From Terasakiella pusilla DSM 6293 (GTDB taxonomy: Bacteria > Pseudomonadota > Alphaproteobacteria > Rhodospirillales > Terasakiellaceae), in contig NZ_JHYO01000002.1 in NCBI RefSeq assembly GCF_000688235.1, forward strand, positions 62,001 to 126,000: 64,000 bases of DNA, given 5' to 3'. The position numbers and the translations under genes are program-made. The notes beneath the pieces are model-generated. The model had not been told where the DNA came from, ran no database searches, and saw only the letters and a program-made list of their open reading frames with translations. Below are positions 35,436 through 43,637 of the stretch, piece by piece (positions within the stretch are counted from its first letter, which is position 1; every line of letters begins with the position of its first letter).

Positions 35436-36767
35436 CTACAAGACTTGCGGCAGTGTGAGTTTAATCCCCAAGCCGCCCAGTGGGGAGGTGAAGAAATCAA
35501 GCTGGCCACCGTAAAGCTCTGCGATTTCTGAGGCGATATGTAACCCAAGCCCTGTGCCGGGTTTTGTTTCATCTAGCCGCAGGCCTCTTTTTACAAGGTC
35601 ATTCATATGTTCAAGAGGCACACCGGGGCCGTCGTCCTCAATTTGTATAAGGACCTGACCAGCCTGAGAGCTGCCGGAAATGGCAATCTGATTTTTCGCC
35701 CATTTGCAGGCATTTTCCATAAGGTTGCCAAACAGTTCTTCCATATCCTGCGGGTCGGCACGCACCATCAGCCCCTCCATACCGGATAGGCTAATCTCCA
35801 GCCTTGACTGGTCAAACAATTTGTCCAGTGAGAACTTAATGTCCGCCGCAACATCTCCAAGGTCGGTTTTTGTACCTAACAGACGGGAGGAACCTGCAAT
35901 GCGCGCCTTATTCAGGTAACGTGTGATGCTATCCGTTGCATTGTTGAGGTGCTGGCGGATGAGGATGCCTTTCTCGCCGGGAACATCTTTGGCCTCGTTC
36001 ATTAAAACGGCGATTGGACTTTTCAAGGAATGGGCAAGATTGCCAACTTGGGTTCGGGCACGTTCCAGCAAAGTAAAATTATATTCTAGCAACGTGTTCA
36101 GCTCTGTAGCGAGCGGTTGCACTTCCAAAGGAAAGTCAGTGGGCATTTTTTCCAAATCACCCGAACGGATTTGAGATAATGATTGAGTAAGACGTTTTAA
36201 CGGCAATAGCCCATACTTAATTTGTAATACAATCATGCTCAGCAAGACACAGCTTAAAACTGATAGAACGAGGATAATATTCCCGGAGAAAGTATGGATA
36301 TCGTCTTCCATGTCGCTGACCGGTCCGGCCACAATAAAAACAAATCTGTCCGCACTTCTTGGAAAGGCGATTTGACGGCTATAAAGTCGAATTTCCTCGC
36401 CGGATGGCCCGTTCGTCTGAAAAAAACGATCGGTTTGTTGCCCCATGGGGAAAACAGTTGCCATTAATAATGAATTTGACTGGTGAATCACTGATCCATT
36501 TTCTAGGATTTCCCAGTACCATCCAGAATGTGGCCTGTTAAAGCGGGGATCTGACGGCGACCATGTTAAATCCAGTTGTCCGTTGGGAGAAATTTCACTC
36601 GCGGCGACAAGTTCTTCAAGGTGATCATTCAATTGGCCATCAAAGCGCTTTTCAATATGCCCCTGAAAAAGAGACACGATCAGCACCCCGGTCAGAACCA
36701 GACTGGCGATCATCCAGATCAGGGAAGAAAGAATGAGACGTAGCTGTAAGGACGATTTAAACATCAC
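35436..36767 (-). CDS. sensor histidine kinase (PhoQ/QseC-like)
   Basis: A 443-residue membrane kinase. It has an N-terminal membrane helix (about 12-32), a periplasmic sensor of about 120 residues and a second helix (about 160-180). HAMP, the H-box NLAHSLKSPIAVLMNEA, the N box MENACKWAKNQI and the G boxes DDGPGV and GTGLGLHIASEIAELYGG follow. It overlaps the regulator gene by 4 bp. The HSLKSP form of the H-box is shared with PhoQ-type kinases. Periplasmic PepSY proteins encoded on both sides suggest sensing of an envelope signal such as cations, peptides or redox state (inference). Confidence 0.88.
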   Translation of the reverse strand: MMFKSSLQLRLILSSLIWMIASLVLTGVLIVSLFQGHIEKRFDGQLNDHLEELVAASEISPNGQLDLTWSPSDPRFNRPHSGWYWEILENGSVIHQSNSLLMATVFPMGQQTDRFFQTNGPSGEEIRLYSRQIAFPRSADRFVFIVAGPVSDMEDDIHTFSGNIILVLSVLSCVLLSMIVLQIKYGLLPLKRLTQSLSQIRSGDLEKMPTDFPLEVQPLATELNTLLEYNFTLLERARTQVGNLAHSLKSPIAVLMNEAKDVPGEKGILIRQHLNNATDSITRYLNKARIAGSSRLLGTKTDLGDVAADIKFSLDKLFDQSRLEISLSGMEGLMVRADPQDMEELFGNLMENACKWAKNQIAISGSSQAGQVLIQIEDDGPGVPLEHMNDLVKRGLRLDETKPGTGLGLHIASEIAELYGGQLDFFTSPLGGLGIKLTLPQVL

Positions 36768-37429
36768 ACATTCGCCGTCAATTGATAGCCTCTGCCACGG
36801 TATGTCCGAATACAGCTGGCCCCCAGCTTGTTTCGAAGTTTGTTGATCAAAACCTCAATGGTGTTTGAATCCTTGTCCGCATCGTATTCATACAAATGCT
36901 CGCTCAATTCTGTTTTAGAAATCACGGCTTCAGGGTGATGCATGAAATAGGAGAGCAGTCGGTATTCCATAGATGTCAGGGATAAGGTTTCATTCTTAAG
37001 GTAGGCTTTCTGCGTTGTCGTATCCAGCTTGATATCCCCGCAGACTAAAACCGGATTGCTTTGTCCAGCACCTCGGCGCACGAGGGCTTCAACCCGCGCC
37101 AGCATCTCTTCCATTTCAAATGGTTTGGCGAGATAATCGTCTGCTCCTGTCCTCAGGCCGGTTACTTTTTCCCGCCAGGTATCCCGGGCGGATAAAATAA
37201 GGACAGGCATTATTCGACCATCTTTGCGCCAGCTTTCAAGAACGCTAAGGCCGCTTCTCACGGGTAAGCCCAGATCAAGAATGATGGCGTCATAAGATTC
37301 CGTATCGCCCAGAAAATGTCCTTCTTCCCCATCATAGGCGGTGTCGACGGCATAGCCGACATCGCGCAGGGCCGAACTGACCTGTCGCGCGATTTCCTGA
37401 TCATCTTCGATCACAAGAATTTTCATCAT
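36764..37429 (-). CDS. OmpR/PhoB-family response regulator
   Basis: A 221-residue regulator. The receiver domain has ILVIEDDQEIA, phospho-acceptor Asp in DAIILDLGLP and Lys in YLAKPFE. The winged-helix DNA-binding domain ends with VEVLINKLRNKLG-type recognition and YRGRGYQL. It is co-transcribed with the kinase (4-bp overlap) and 15 bp downstream of a PepSY gene. It likely controls its own operon and the divergent PepSY/cytochrome b561 genes. Confidence 0.9.
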   Translation of the reverse strand: MMKILVIEDDQEIARQVSSALRDVGYAVDTAYDGEEGHFLGDTESYDAIILDLGLPVRSGLSVLESWRKDGRIMPVLILSARDTWREKVTGLRTGADDYLAKPFEMEEMLARVEALVRRGAGQSNPVLVCGDIKLDTTTQKAYLKNETLSLTSMEYRLLSYFMHHPEAVISKTELSEHLYEYDADKDSNTIEVLINKLRNKLGASCIRTYRGRGYQLTANV

Positions 37430-37444
37430 TTCCCCCTTGGTGAC

Positions 37445-37780
37445 TTACTTATGATGATCTTTTTTTCGTTTTCCCTTTTCGACTTTTACAATGTCGAGGG
37501 ACTTCGCATCATATTCTATTTCCATGACCACGCCATCTTCACGCAAAATCTTGGTTTCATACACCCATCCCGATTGCGCATCGTCTTCATCATCCAGTTT
37601 TATTTTAAGAATATGACCGGGAAATTCAGTTTGCACTTTTTTAAGGAGGGCATCGATGGAAACGATTTGTCCAGATTGCAACAATTCTCTTGCCGTTTGT
37701 CGGTCATTGTCTGCTTGCGCAACAGATAAGGCGGCAAAAAAAACTAAGATACCAAGTGGATAAAGTAAAACTTTCATCAT
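37445..37780 (-). CDS. PepSY domain periplasmic protein
   Basis: A 111-residue exported protein with a signal peptide ending about residue 23 (LSVAQA). A single PepSY domain follows (SGQIVSIDALLKKVQTEFPG, then WVYETKILREDGVVMEIEYD) and a basic tail, KGKRKKDHHK. PepSY domains bind or inhibit envelope enzymes and often accompany two-component systems. It is first of the operon with the regulator and kinase, so it may tune the sensor. Confidence 0.85.
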   Translation of the reverse strand: MMKVLLYPLGILVFFAALSVAQADNDRQTARELLQSGQIVSIDALLKKVQTEFPGHILKIKLDDEDDAQSGWVYETKILREDGVVMEIEYDAKSLDIVKVEKGKRKKDHHK

Positions 37781-37968
37781 CTTCTCAACTTTGCAATTCA
37801 GACTAAAAAGTTTCTTACCATACAGTTTTGAACCTTAACGCCAGCTTAAAATGTGCTTCAGTCTAGCACAAGCTAAGATCAGGTAGAGTGCCTTCATCGA
37901 CATTGATCACTTCAAACATGGCCACGACAAGACTGGCCCTGTTTACAAGAAACTGAAGGAAACACACT

Positions 37969-38472
37969 ATGAAACCGATGATCCGCAATTCCATGATCGC
38001 TGCTCTTGCTGTGGCAGCTCTGAGCACTCAGGCATATTCGTCCGACACAGTCATGACAGATAGAAAAGAGAGCCTGACATCTTTCAAGACTGTCATCGAG
38101 CTTGTTCAGAAAGAAGGATATGGCGACATTTATGAAATTGAAAACGAGTATGGCTTCTTTAAAGCCAAGGTTCGTGATGCGAACGGGGACCGCCTTAAGC
38201 TTGCCATTATCCCGGAAACCCAAGCCGTGAAAGTTCTTGAAAAGAAAAGCAAGAAATATAACACCGACGATGCAAGCGCGGCCCCGAAGGTCACTTTGGA
38301 TCAGGCGTTAAATATTTTGGCGGCACAAGGGTATACCTCCATCGAGGAAATCGAATTGGAGAAAGGCTATTACGAGGCCGACATCAGAGATCAGGACGGC
38401 CACAAAAAAGAAATGATGATTGACGCACAAACCGGCGAAGTCCTGTCGCAATGGAAAGCCTTCTTTCGCTAA
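37969..38472 (+). CDS. tandem PepSY domain periplasmic protein
   Basis: A 167-residue exported protein: a signal peptide ending about residue 23 (AYSS), then two PepSY repeats (about 32-85 and 103-160), each with the GY..IYEIE/SIEEIELE...Y.A pattern and ending DAQTGEVLSQW. It is divergent from the two-component operon over a 188-bp shared control region, so probably its target. It is followed by a stem-loop and the cytochrome b561 gene. Confidence 0.85.
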   Translation: MKPMIRNSMIAALAVAALSTQAYSSDTVMTDRKESLTSFKTVIELVQKEGYGDIYEIENEYGFFKAKVRDANGDRLKLAIIPETQAVKVLEKKSKKYNTDDASAAPKVTLDQALNILAAQGYTSIEEIELEKGYYEADIRDQDGHKKEMMIDAQTGEVLSQWKAFFR

Positions 38473-38481
38473 TCATTCATC

Positions 38482-38512
38482 GATCAGGCCGTAAAGGGCT
38501 TGCGGCCTGATC
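38482..38512 (+). promoter_or_regulatory. intercistronic stem-loop
   Basis: Perfect 10-bp stem GATCAGGCCG (38482-38491) with CGGCCTGATC (38503-38512), 11-nt loop, no T run. It probably sets different mRNA levels for the PepSY gene and the cytochrome gene. Confidence 0.5.
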
Positions 38513-38538
38513 CTGACTTTCTGACCGGAGATTTAAAA

Positions 38539-39117
38539 ATGCAATACGATCGATTGACGCGCCTCTTCCATATGTTGATTGCCTTTGGCATCACGACACA
38601 AATGCTGTTAACGCTGGTTATGGTTCATCCCAAACCCGGCAGGGATGCCAACATTTTTTATAATGCGCATGAATATTTGGGCGCTTTTCTGTTAGGCATC
38701 TTAATTTTAAACTGGGCTTGGACCTTTATTCGCAAAGGACCCGTCTCACCGGGACATCTGTTTCCGTGGTTTTCGAAAGCGCGCCTGTTGGCGTTGAAGG
38801 CTGATATCGCCAAATATATTTCCCATCTGTTTCGCTTTAAACTGCCGACGACGGAGGAACCGTCACCACTTGCAGGTTCGATACAGGGATTGGGGATGAG
38901 TGCAGGCACGCTCCTCGCTCTGTCAGGTACGTTGATCCTTCTCTATGCCGACCCAAGCCAAAAAATGACCGGCTGGCTTCACGACGTAAAAGAAATTCAT
39001 GAAGCTCTTGGTCCTGTGATGTGGGGGTACTTGGCAGTGCATGCCGGGGCAGGCATGTTGCACCAACTGGCAGGGCACCACATTATTCAGTCAATGTTTA
39101 GGCTCAGGGCCCAGTGA
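38539..39117 (+). CDS. cytochrome b561 family membrane protein
   Basis: A 192-residue four-helix di-haem cytochrome. Candidate haem His residues lie in LTRLFHMLIAFG, NAHEYLGAFLLG and the last helices (HEALGPVMWGYLAVHAGAGMLHQLAGHH). The frame opens at 38500, but ATG 38539 has GGAGA eight bases before it and gives the family start. It moves electrons across the inner membrane between quinol and a periplasmic acceptor. The pairing with PepSY proteins recalls other PepSY-cytochrome sets. Confidence 0.85.
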   Translation: MQYDRLTRLFHMLIAFGITTQMLLTLVMVHPKPGRDANIFYNAHEYLGAFLLGILILNWAWTFIRKGPVSPGHLFPWFSKARLLALKADIAKYISHLFRFKLPTTEEPSPLAGSIQGLGMSAGTLLALSGTLILLYADPSQKMTGWLHDVKEIHEALGPVMWGYLAVHAGAGMLHQLAGHHIIQSMFRLRAQ

Positions 39118-39142
39118 GCCGCTCAGGATAAACTGTGAGGTT

Positions 39143-40111
39143 TTATATGGAGAATGAGACGACATGTTGGGTTTCATTCTCCTTAAGTTGCCCGTTGTGG
39201 AAAGTCGTCTTTCCTGCCTTTTGAAGGCGCACATCAAAGGTGGAGGGGGCGGACTTTCCGTCAAACCTTCTATAGTAGTGGACATAGACCTCGTAGGTTC
39301 CTTTGACGGTGGGGGAGCGTGTCCAGACGATATTTTCCACAGGATCAGCAACGAGGGAGTTTGCTTGCGCGTTTCTATCGATATCTAGCATCCCCCCGCA
39401 GGCAAACTTATTTGTGAAATTGATGGTTTCACCGTTTGGGCAGGCAATATGGAGATCAAGATCGTTGATGTCATTCCATACCAGGCTGACGGTGATATTC
39501 CCGATTTTTGCACCAGCTCTGGTTAAGCGGCCCATAAATGTTTCTGCGCGTTTGGCATTTTCAGCCGCTTCTTGCGCCATTCTTCGTTTATGGTTTAACC
39601 GTTCTTGCCAGCTTTCCAGAAACGGGCCTAATGTGTCTTGAGAGCTTGTTGCAATTGACTTATTGGCCCCCCAATGGGTGCAGGTCGGCTGGTTGTTTTT
39701 GAGGAAAAGATGGTACTCAACAGGTTCCGGGAAATTGAGCAGCAGGGGCAGCATGCGGGCGTAAGCCATGACGTTTGGGTCGGATGACGCTTTTATATGT
39801 TCCTCTATCGCTTTGATGGATTGATAGGTGCTTTTTAACTTTAAGAGAACATCTTGTTGAATGTCGTCCGGTTGTTCCCAAAAGGGCTGGTGGGCACCCG
39901 TGTGATGAGAAAACCAGGAAATATGGCGCCGGTTATCATCAAAGCGGGGGATTGCGAACAGGCTTGCGACATCGGGGCCCCCCAATTCGTGTCGTAAAAT
40001 CATATTGAGTAACTTATCCGCATGATCAATGACGCGTTGGCCGCTGTGACCGACGAACGTGTATTCGTCTAAATTGTTGGTTTCAATTTTTTCCCCAAGT
40101 CGGAAGGCCAT
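39143..40111 (-). CDS. SrfA-N-domain protein with C-terminal YfaP-like beta-sandwich
   Basis: A 322-residue soluble protein, divergent from the srf operon. Residues about 25-165 match the N-terminal region shared with the two SrfA-like proteins at 40285 and 42276: VASLFAIPRFDD, ISWFSHHTG and the QPTCTHWG end motif. A charged helical linker follows. The C-terminal 120 residues (VSLVWNDINDLDLHIACPNG, GGMLDIDRNA, VENIVW, GTYEVYVHYY) resemble the YfaP/DUF2135 Asp-rich sandwich found with VWA proteins. It has no signal peptide or membrane helix. The function is unknown; a binding module of the Srf complex is likely. Confidence 0.75.
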   Translation of the reverse strand: MAFRLGEKIETNNLDEYTFVGHSGQRVIDHADKLLNMILRHELGGPDVASLFAIPRFDDNRRHISWFSHHTGAHQPFWEQPDDIQQDVLLKLKSTYQSIKAIEEHIKASSDPNVMAYARMLPLLLNFPEPVEYHLFLKNNQPTCTHWGANKSIATSSQDTLGPFLESWQERLNHKRRMAQEAAENAKRAETFMGRLTRAGAKIGNITVSLVWNDINDLDLHIACPNGETINFTNKFACGGMLDIDRNAQANSLVADPVENIVWTRSPTVKGTYEVYVHYYRRFDGKSAPSTFDVRLQKAGKTTFHNGQLKENETQHVVSFSI

Positions 40112-40284
40112 CTTTCATTCCCCAGTGTCGTGTGATTAAGACAATATTTCAATTGATCGCAATGTTATAGTCTGAATTTTAATGCTCACTAAAGTCGATT
40201 AAAAATTGAATTTTACTATTTTTGTGGTTGATTTCATACCGCAAGGCTTTCAATAATGCGACTTAAGATAAGGGGGTGGGAAGT

Positions 40285-42090
40285 ATGTCTCGTCGATATT
40301 TTGTCGCGCAACAAATTAATTCAGATGTTATTGGCGAAAATGAGATTTGGGCTGATGCTCCTTTATCTTCGCGGCTGAGAGAGGTGTTACGCACACACTT
40401 GTCTGACGCTCATGCCAACCTGTTCGCCGAACCTGAGCCATCGCCTTCTGGACGCGAGACAAACTGGAATGTTGAGTTTCCGGGGATGGTTGAGCCTGTG
40501 TCGTCACTCCCCCTTGATCAACAAGAAACCTTGCGCCGTGACGCGGCGATGAAACTTGCGGATATTGAAAATCTGTCTGCCCGACTGCCCGACGTCGATT
40601 CGGCAAATGCGGACCTGGCCCCCGCCCTAGAACGGGCCTGCCGGTATAAGGGCGACCCGTGTTTATTTAGTGTCGGCGGGCAGCCCGTCCTGACCTATTG
40701 GGGCTATGGGGATGTGACCGCAGCAGCTTTGCCGCTGGCGCCAGCGGTTCAACCTTTAACGACGGACGCCATGCCGCAACAGCCGGTGCAAGAAGACCTG
40801 CCTTGGTATCGAAGACTGCCAGTCTGGTTGAGGTGGGGGCTTTTGGCTCTCCTCATTTTGCTGTTTTTGTTGTTATTGTGGTGGTTGGTGACCTGGTTTT
40901 TAAAGGATGATCCTGTTCAAGAGACGCTACAGCCACCAATAGAGACGCCAGCGTCCCCCGTTACGGAACCAACCCCGGACTTGCCGGCTGCACAGCCGGA
41001 GCGACCGTTCCCGACGCAGCCGTTGCAACCGCCGCCTGAAAATGTGGTGCCGCCGGTGACGCCGCCGTCTACGGTTTCGCCTCAGGGGGTTCCAAATACG
41101 CTGGAAGAAAGAGCTGCAATTCAGCGATCGGAAAATTTGTCGCGTCAGGTTGATCAGCTTGAGGAGCAACTGCGTTTGGCGCTTGCCGCTTGTCAAATGC
41201 CGACAGATGGATCTGTACCTGATTTAACACCGATTATCCCACAAGGCCCAGAAACTGTTGAAAAGCCGATTGTAGCTGAACCTGACTTGACAAATGAACC
41301 TGTCACGCCGCCACCGCCACCACCAGCGGAGGTGCCGTCGGAACCTGTCGAGGAAGCCAAGCCAGAACCGTCAGCACCAGAGCCAGAGCAGGCAGAACCG
41401 GTAGTTCAGCAGGCAGAATGCCCGGATACGCGTGAGCCATGGGAAGCACCGGAGGTGGTTGTCGTCTTTGATGTCTCAGGGTCTATGGCGTTTGGGGTCA
41501 ATGAAGACCCGCAGTACATTAATACGTTGACGCAAAGAGCGAATAAAGGCGACACAGCGGCTTTGATGGAGCTTTCCAAGTTGTCACGTGCATCAGGTCC
41601 GACCCGTTTGGATTATGCAAAGAATGCGGTAAATCAGATGGTTGGTAATTTGCCTAAGGATGTGGCCGCAGGCTTGATTTTGTTCGGGTCTTGTGGTGGG
41701 ACGGTGAATAATGATTTTTACGAGGCTGCCCGTCGCCCTGAAATGATGGCGACGATAAATGGTTTGAAACCACAGGACGGGACACCTTTGGCCCGAGCGA
41801 TTGAACGGGCTGGCAATATCATTACGGGGGATGTCAAAGAGAGTGTCATCCTGGTGATTTCGGATGGTCAGGATAGCTGTGGCGGAGACCCGTGTCAGGC
41901 AGCGCAAGCCATAGCCCGCGCCAAGCCGGGCGTCGTTATTAATGTGGTTGATATCGGTGGTGTCGGTGCAGGAAGCTGTCTTGCACAGGCAACAGGCGGG
42001 AAAATCATAAACGTTGATGATATGTCCCAGATCTCCGGTATTGTTGAACAAGCGGCAGGACAGGTTGCGCCTGCGCATTGTACGCGCTAG
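40285..42090 (+). CDS. SrfA-N / membrane-anchored VWA domain protein
   Basis: A 601-residue protein in four parts. An SrfA-type N-terminal domain (to about 165, closing with QPVLTYWGYGD) comes first. One membrane helix follows (about 180-206, basic residues before it, so the N side is cytoplasmic), then a Pro-rich stretch with a short coiled coil. The last part is a VWA domain (about 388-590) with a full MIDAS: DVSGSM, the Thr in DGTPLARA and the Asp in ISDGQD. Several Cys in the VWA part fit a periplasmic, disulfide-bonded fold. ATG 40285 is preferred to GTG 40276. It is first gene of the srf operon. Confidence 0.82.
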   Translation: MSRRYFVAQQINSDVIGENEIWADAPLSSRLREVLRTHLSDAHANLFAEPEPSPSGRETNWNVEFPGMVEPVSSLPLDQQETLRRDAAMKLADIENLSARLPDVDSANADLAPALERACRYKGDPCLFSVGGQPVLTYWGYGDVTAAALPLAPAVQPLTTDAMPQQPVQEDLPWYRRLPVWLRWGLLALLILLFLLLLWWLVTWFLKDDPVQETLQPPIETPASPVTEPTPDLPAAQPERPFPTQPLQPPPENVVPPVTPPSTVSPQGVPNTLEERAAIQRSENLSRQVDQLEEQLRLALAACQMPTDGSVPDLTPIIPQGPETVEKPIVAEPDLTNEPVTPPPPPPAEVPSEPVEEAKPEPSAPEPEQAEPVVQQAECPDTREPWEAPEVVVVFDVSGSMAFGVNEDPQYINTLTQRANKGDTAALMELSKLSRASGPTRLDYAKNAVNQMVGNLPKDVAAGLILFGSCGGTVNNDFYEAARRPEMMATINGLKPQDGTPLARAIERAGNIITGDVKESVILVISDGQDSCGGDPCQAAQAIARAKPGVVINVVDIGGVGAGSCLAQATGGKIINVDDMSQISGIVEQAAGQVAPAHCTR

Positions 42091-42218
42091 ATGGGGTGGG
42101 CCAGTGTATTGCTGAGGCAACGGGCGGCCGGGTGATTGTAGCCAATAAAACGGACGACTTAACCCAAATGTTTCTTCAGGCAGCGAACCGGGGGTCTCCC
42201 TCACAAAAATGTAATTGA
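42091..42218 (+). pseudogene. remnant of a second VWA C terminus
   Basis: Directly after the stop of the VWA gene, in another frame, 42 codons read GVGQCIAEATGGRVIVAN and on to QKCN before TGA 42216-42218. This lines up with the last 40 residues of the upstream protein (GVGAGSCLAQATGG ... QAAG ... HC). It looks like the end of a tandem paralogue left after recombination or deletion; there is no start codon or ribosome site of its own. Confidence 0.65.
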
Positions 42219-42275
42219 GGAAGTGTTAAGCTATGGATATACTTACTTTTATTAGAGGGCGGGGGAAGTCTTAAA

Positions 42276-43595
42276 ATGCGAGGAGAGCTGCTGCGGCAGG
42301 GGAAACTAGAAGAGTTTCAGGCGCTGGGTGTAGATGGAAATCAGGTCTATGTCTCCGCAACGCAATTGCGTAATGTGTTGGCACGAAAGGCCGGCGCGGA
42401 TGTTGCCGATGTGCTGGCTATTCCCGTTCGCAATGATCAAGGTAATACGTTTGACTGGTATTCCACACATCCGGGGGAGGTTGTTGCCTGGTCTGCGGCG
42501 ACAGCGGAGCAACAGTCAAAGGGGCGTGAGAAGATTGCCGCGTTTCAGCAGGCGGTTGCGGATCTGGCCGATACATATAGCGCGTCAGGTGCTGGCTCCG
42601 ACCAAAAGCTTTTTGGCAGTTTGCTCAATCACGCCTTAAGATATCCCGGCTCGGATCATGTGTATCTTGTGGATGGACAACCCGTTATTACGTTTTGGGG
42701 CTTCTCGCTGCATGGGGCAGGCGTGGAAGAACATGTATCTTTGCCGCCACAAACAGCGCTTGCGGTGACGCCCGTCGCCGCAGAAGAACCCGCAGTGAGG
42801 GACAAGCGGGTCTGGTGGCTGCGGTTGCCGTGGTGGCTTTTGCTCCTGCTGTTGATCCCTTTGTTACTTTTGTTTTTATGGTGGCTCCTAAGCCTCTTGG
42901 GCGGATTGCCTTTGGGGGTGCCGAGCATGCCGGGGTTTGAGCGTCCCGCCCTTTCCGCGCCGAGCCTCTCCCCCCCAGAGATTGAGGTGCCCACCTTAAC
43001 GATGCCGGAGGTGCCGTCAGCACCCGCTTTACCGGGGGTGCCGGATTTGGCGGCCGGTGGATCTGGTGCGGTTGGCAACAGTGAAGCGGGGTTGCCTGCT
43101 GAAAGTGTGTCGCCTGCTGTTGAAACACCTGTGCCTGCGCCCGCCCCCGTCTCTGAGCCGGCACCTGAACCAATGCCCACACCGCTACCTGAAAATGGCG
43201 CGAGTGAGCCGGGCGGGGAGAGTAATCTGCCGCTGCAAATTCCAGACGGGGCGGTGCAGTCTGGCGATCTCAGTTTTTTGGACGGTCGGTGGCGTTCTAT
43301 TACCAGTTTGATTGATAGTCAGACAGGTAAACCGACTGAAGTGATATATGACTTCAAAAATGGTCAAGGGACGGCAACCATTCATCGCAGTAACGGGGAT
43401 GTGTGTCAGGGACCCGCATCTGCAACGATTGATCAGGCAAATTTAAATATTGCCCAGAACGGTGCATTGGTGTGCTCTGACGGACAAAAATTCGCGCCCT
43501 CCACAACAAACTGTTCTTTAAATGAGCAAAAAGACGGTGTGTGTCAGGGGCAGTATCCAAATGGTGAGTCGTTTACAGTAGAAATTGTGCGTTAA
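42276..43595 (+). CDS. srfA: SrfA family protein
   Basis: A 439-residue protein with an SrfA-type N-terminal domain (VYVSATQLRNVLARKAGAD, DVLAIPVRNDQG, FDWYSTHPGEVVAWSAAT, QPVITFWGF). A Leu/Trp-rich membrane helix (about 187-210) with basic residues on the N side follows, then a Pro-rich spacer and a C-terminal domain of about 105 residues. That domain (FLDGRWRS ... VIYDFKNGQGTATIHRSNGD) has four Cys and a lipocalin-like beta pattern and is presumably periplasmic. In Salmonella srfA is part of the SsrB-regulated srfABC genes; the biochemical role is not settled. Confidence 0.8.
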   Translation: MRGELLRQGKLEEFQALGVDGNQVYVSATQLRNVLARKAGADVADVLAIPVRNDQGNTFDWYSTHPGEVVAWSAATAEQQSKGREKIAAFQQAVADLADTYSASGAGSDQKLFGSLLNHALRYPGSDHVYLVDGQPVITFWGFSLHGAGVEEHVSLPPQTALAVTPVAAEEPAVRDKRVWWLRLPWWLLLLLLIPLLLLFLWWLLSLLGGLPLGVPSMPGFERPALSAPSLSPPEIEVPTLTMPEVPSAPALPGVPDLAAGGSGAVGNSEAGLPAESVSPAVETPVPAPAPVSEPAPEPMPTPLPENGASEPGGESNLPLQIPDGAVQSGDLSFLDGRWRSITSLIDSQTGKPTEVIYDFKNGQGTATIHRSNGDVCQGPASATIDQANLNIAQNGALVCSDGQKFAPSTTNCSLNEQKDGVCQGQYPNGESFTVEIVR

Positions 43596-43637
43596 TCAGC
43601 TCAGAAAAAAATCAGATTAGACAAAAGGTATAAAGCT

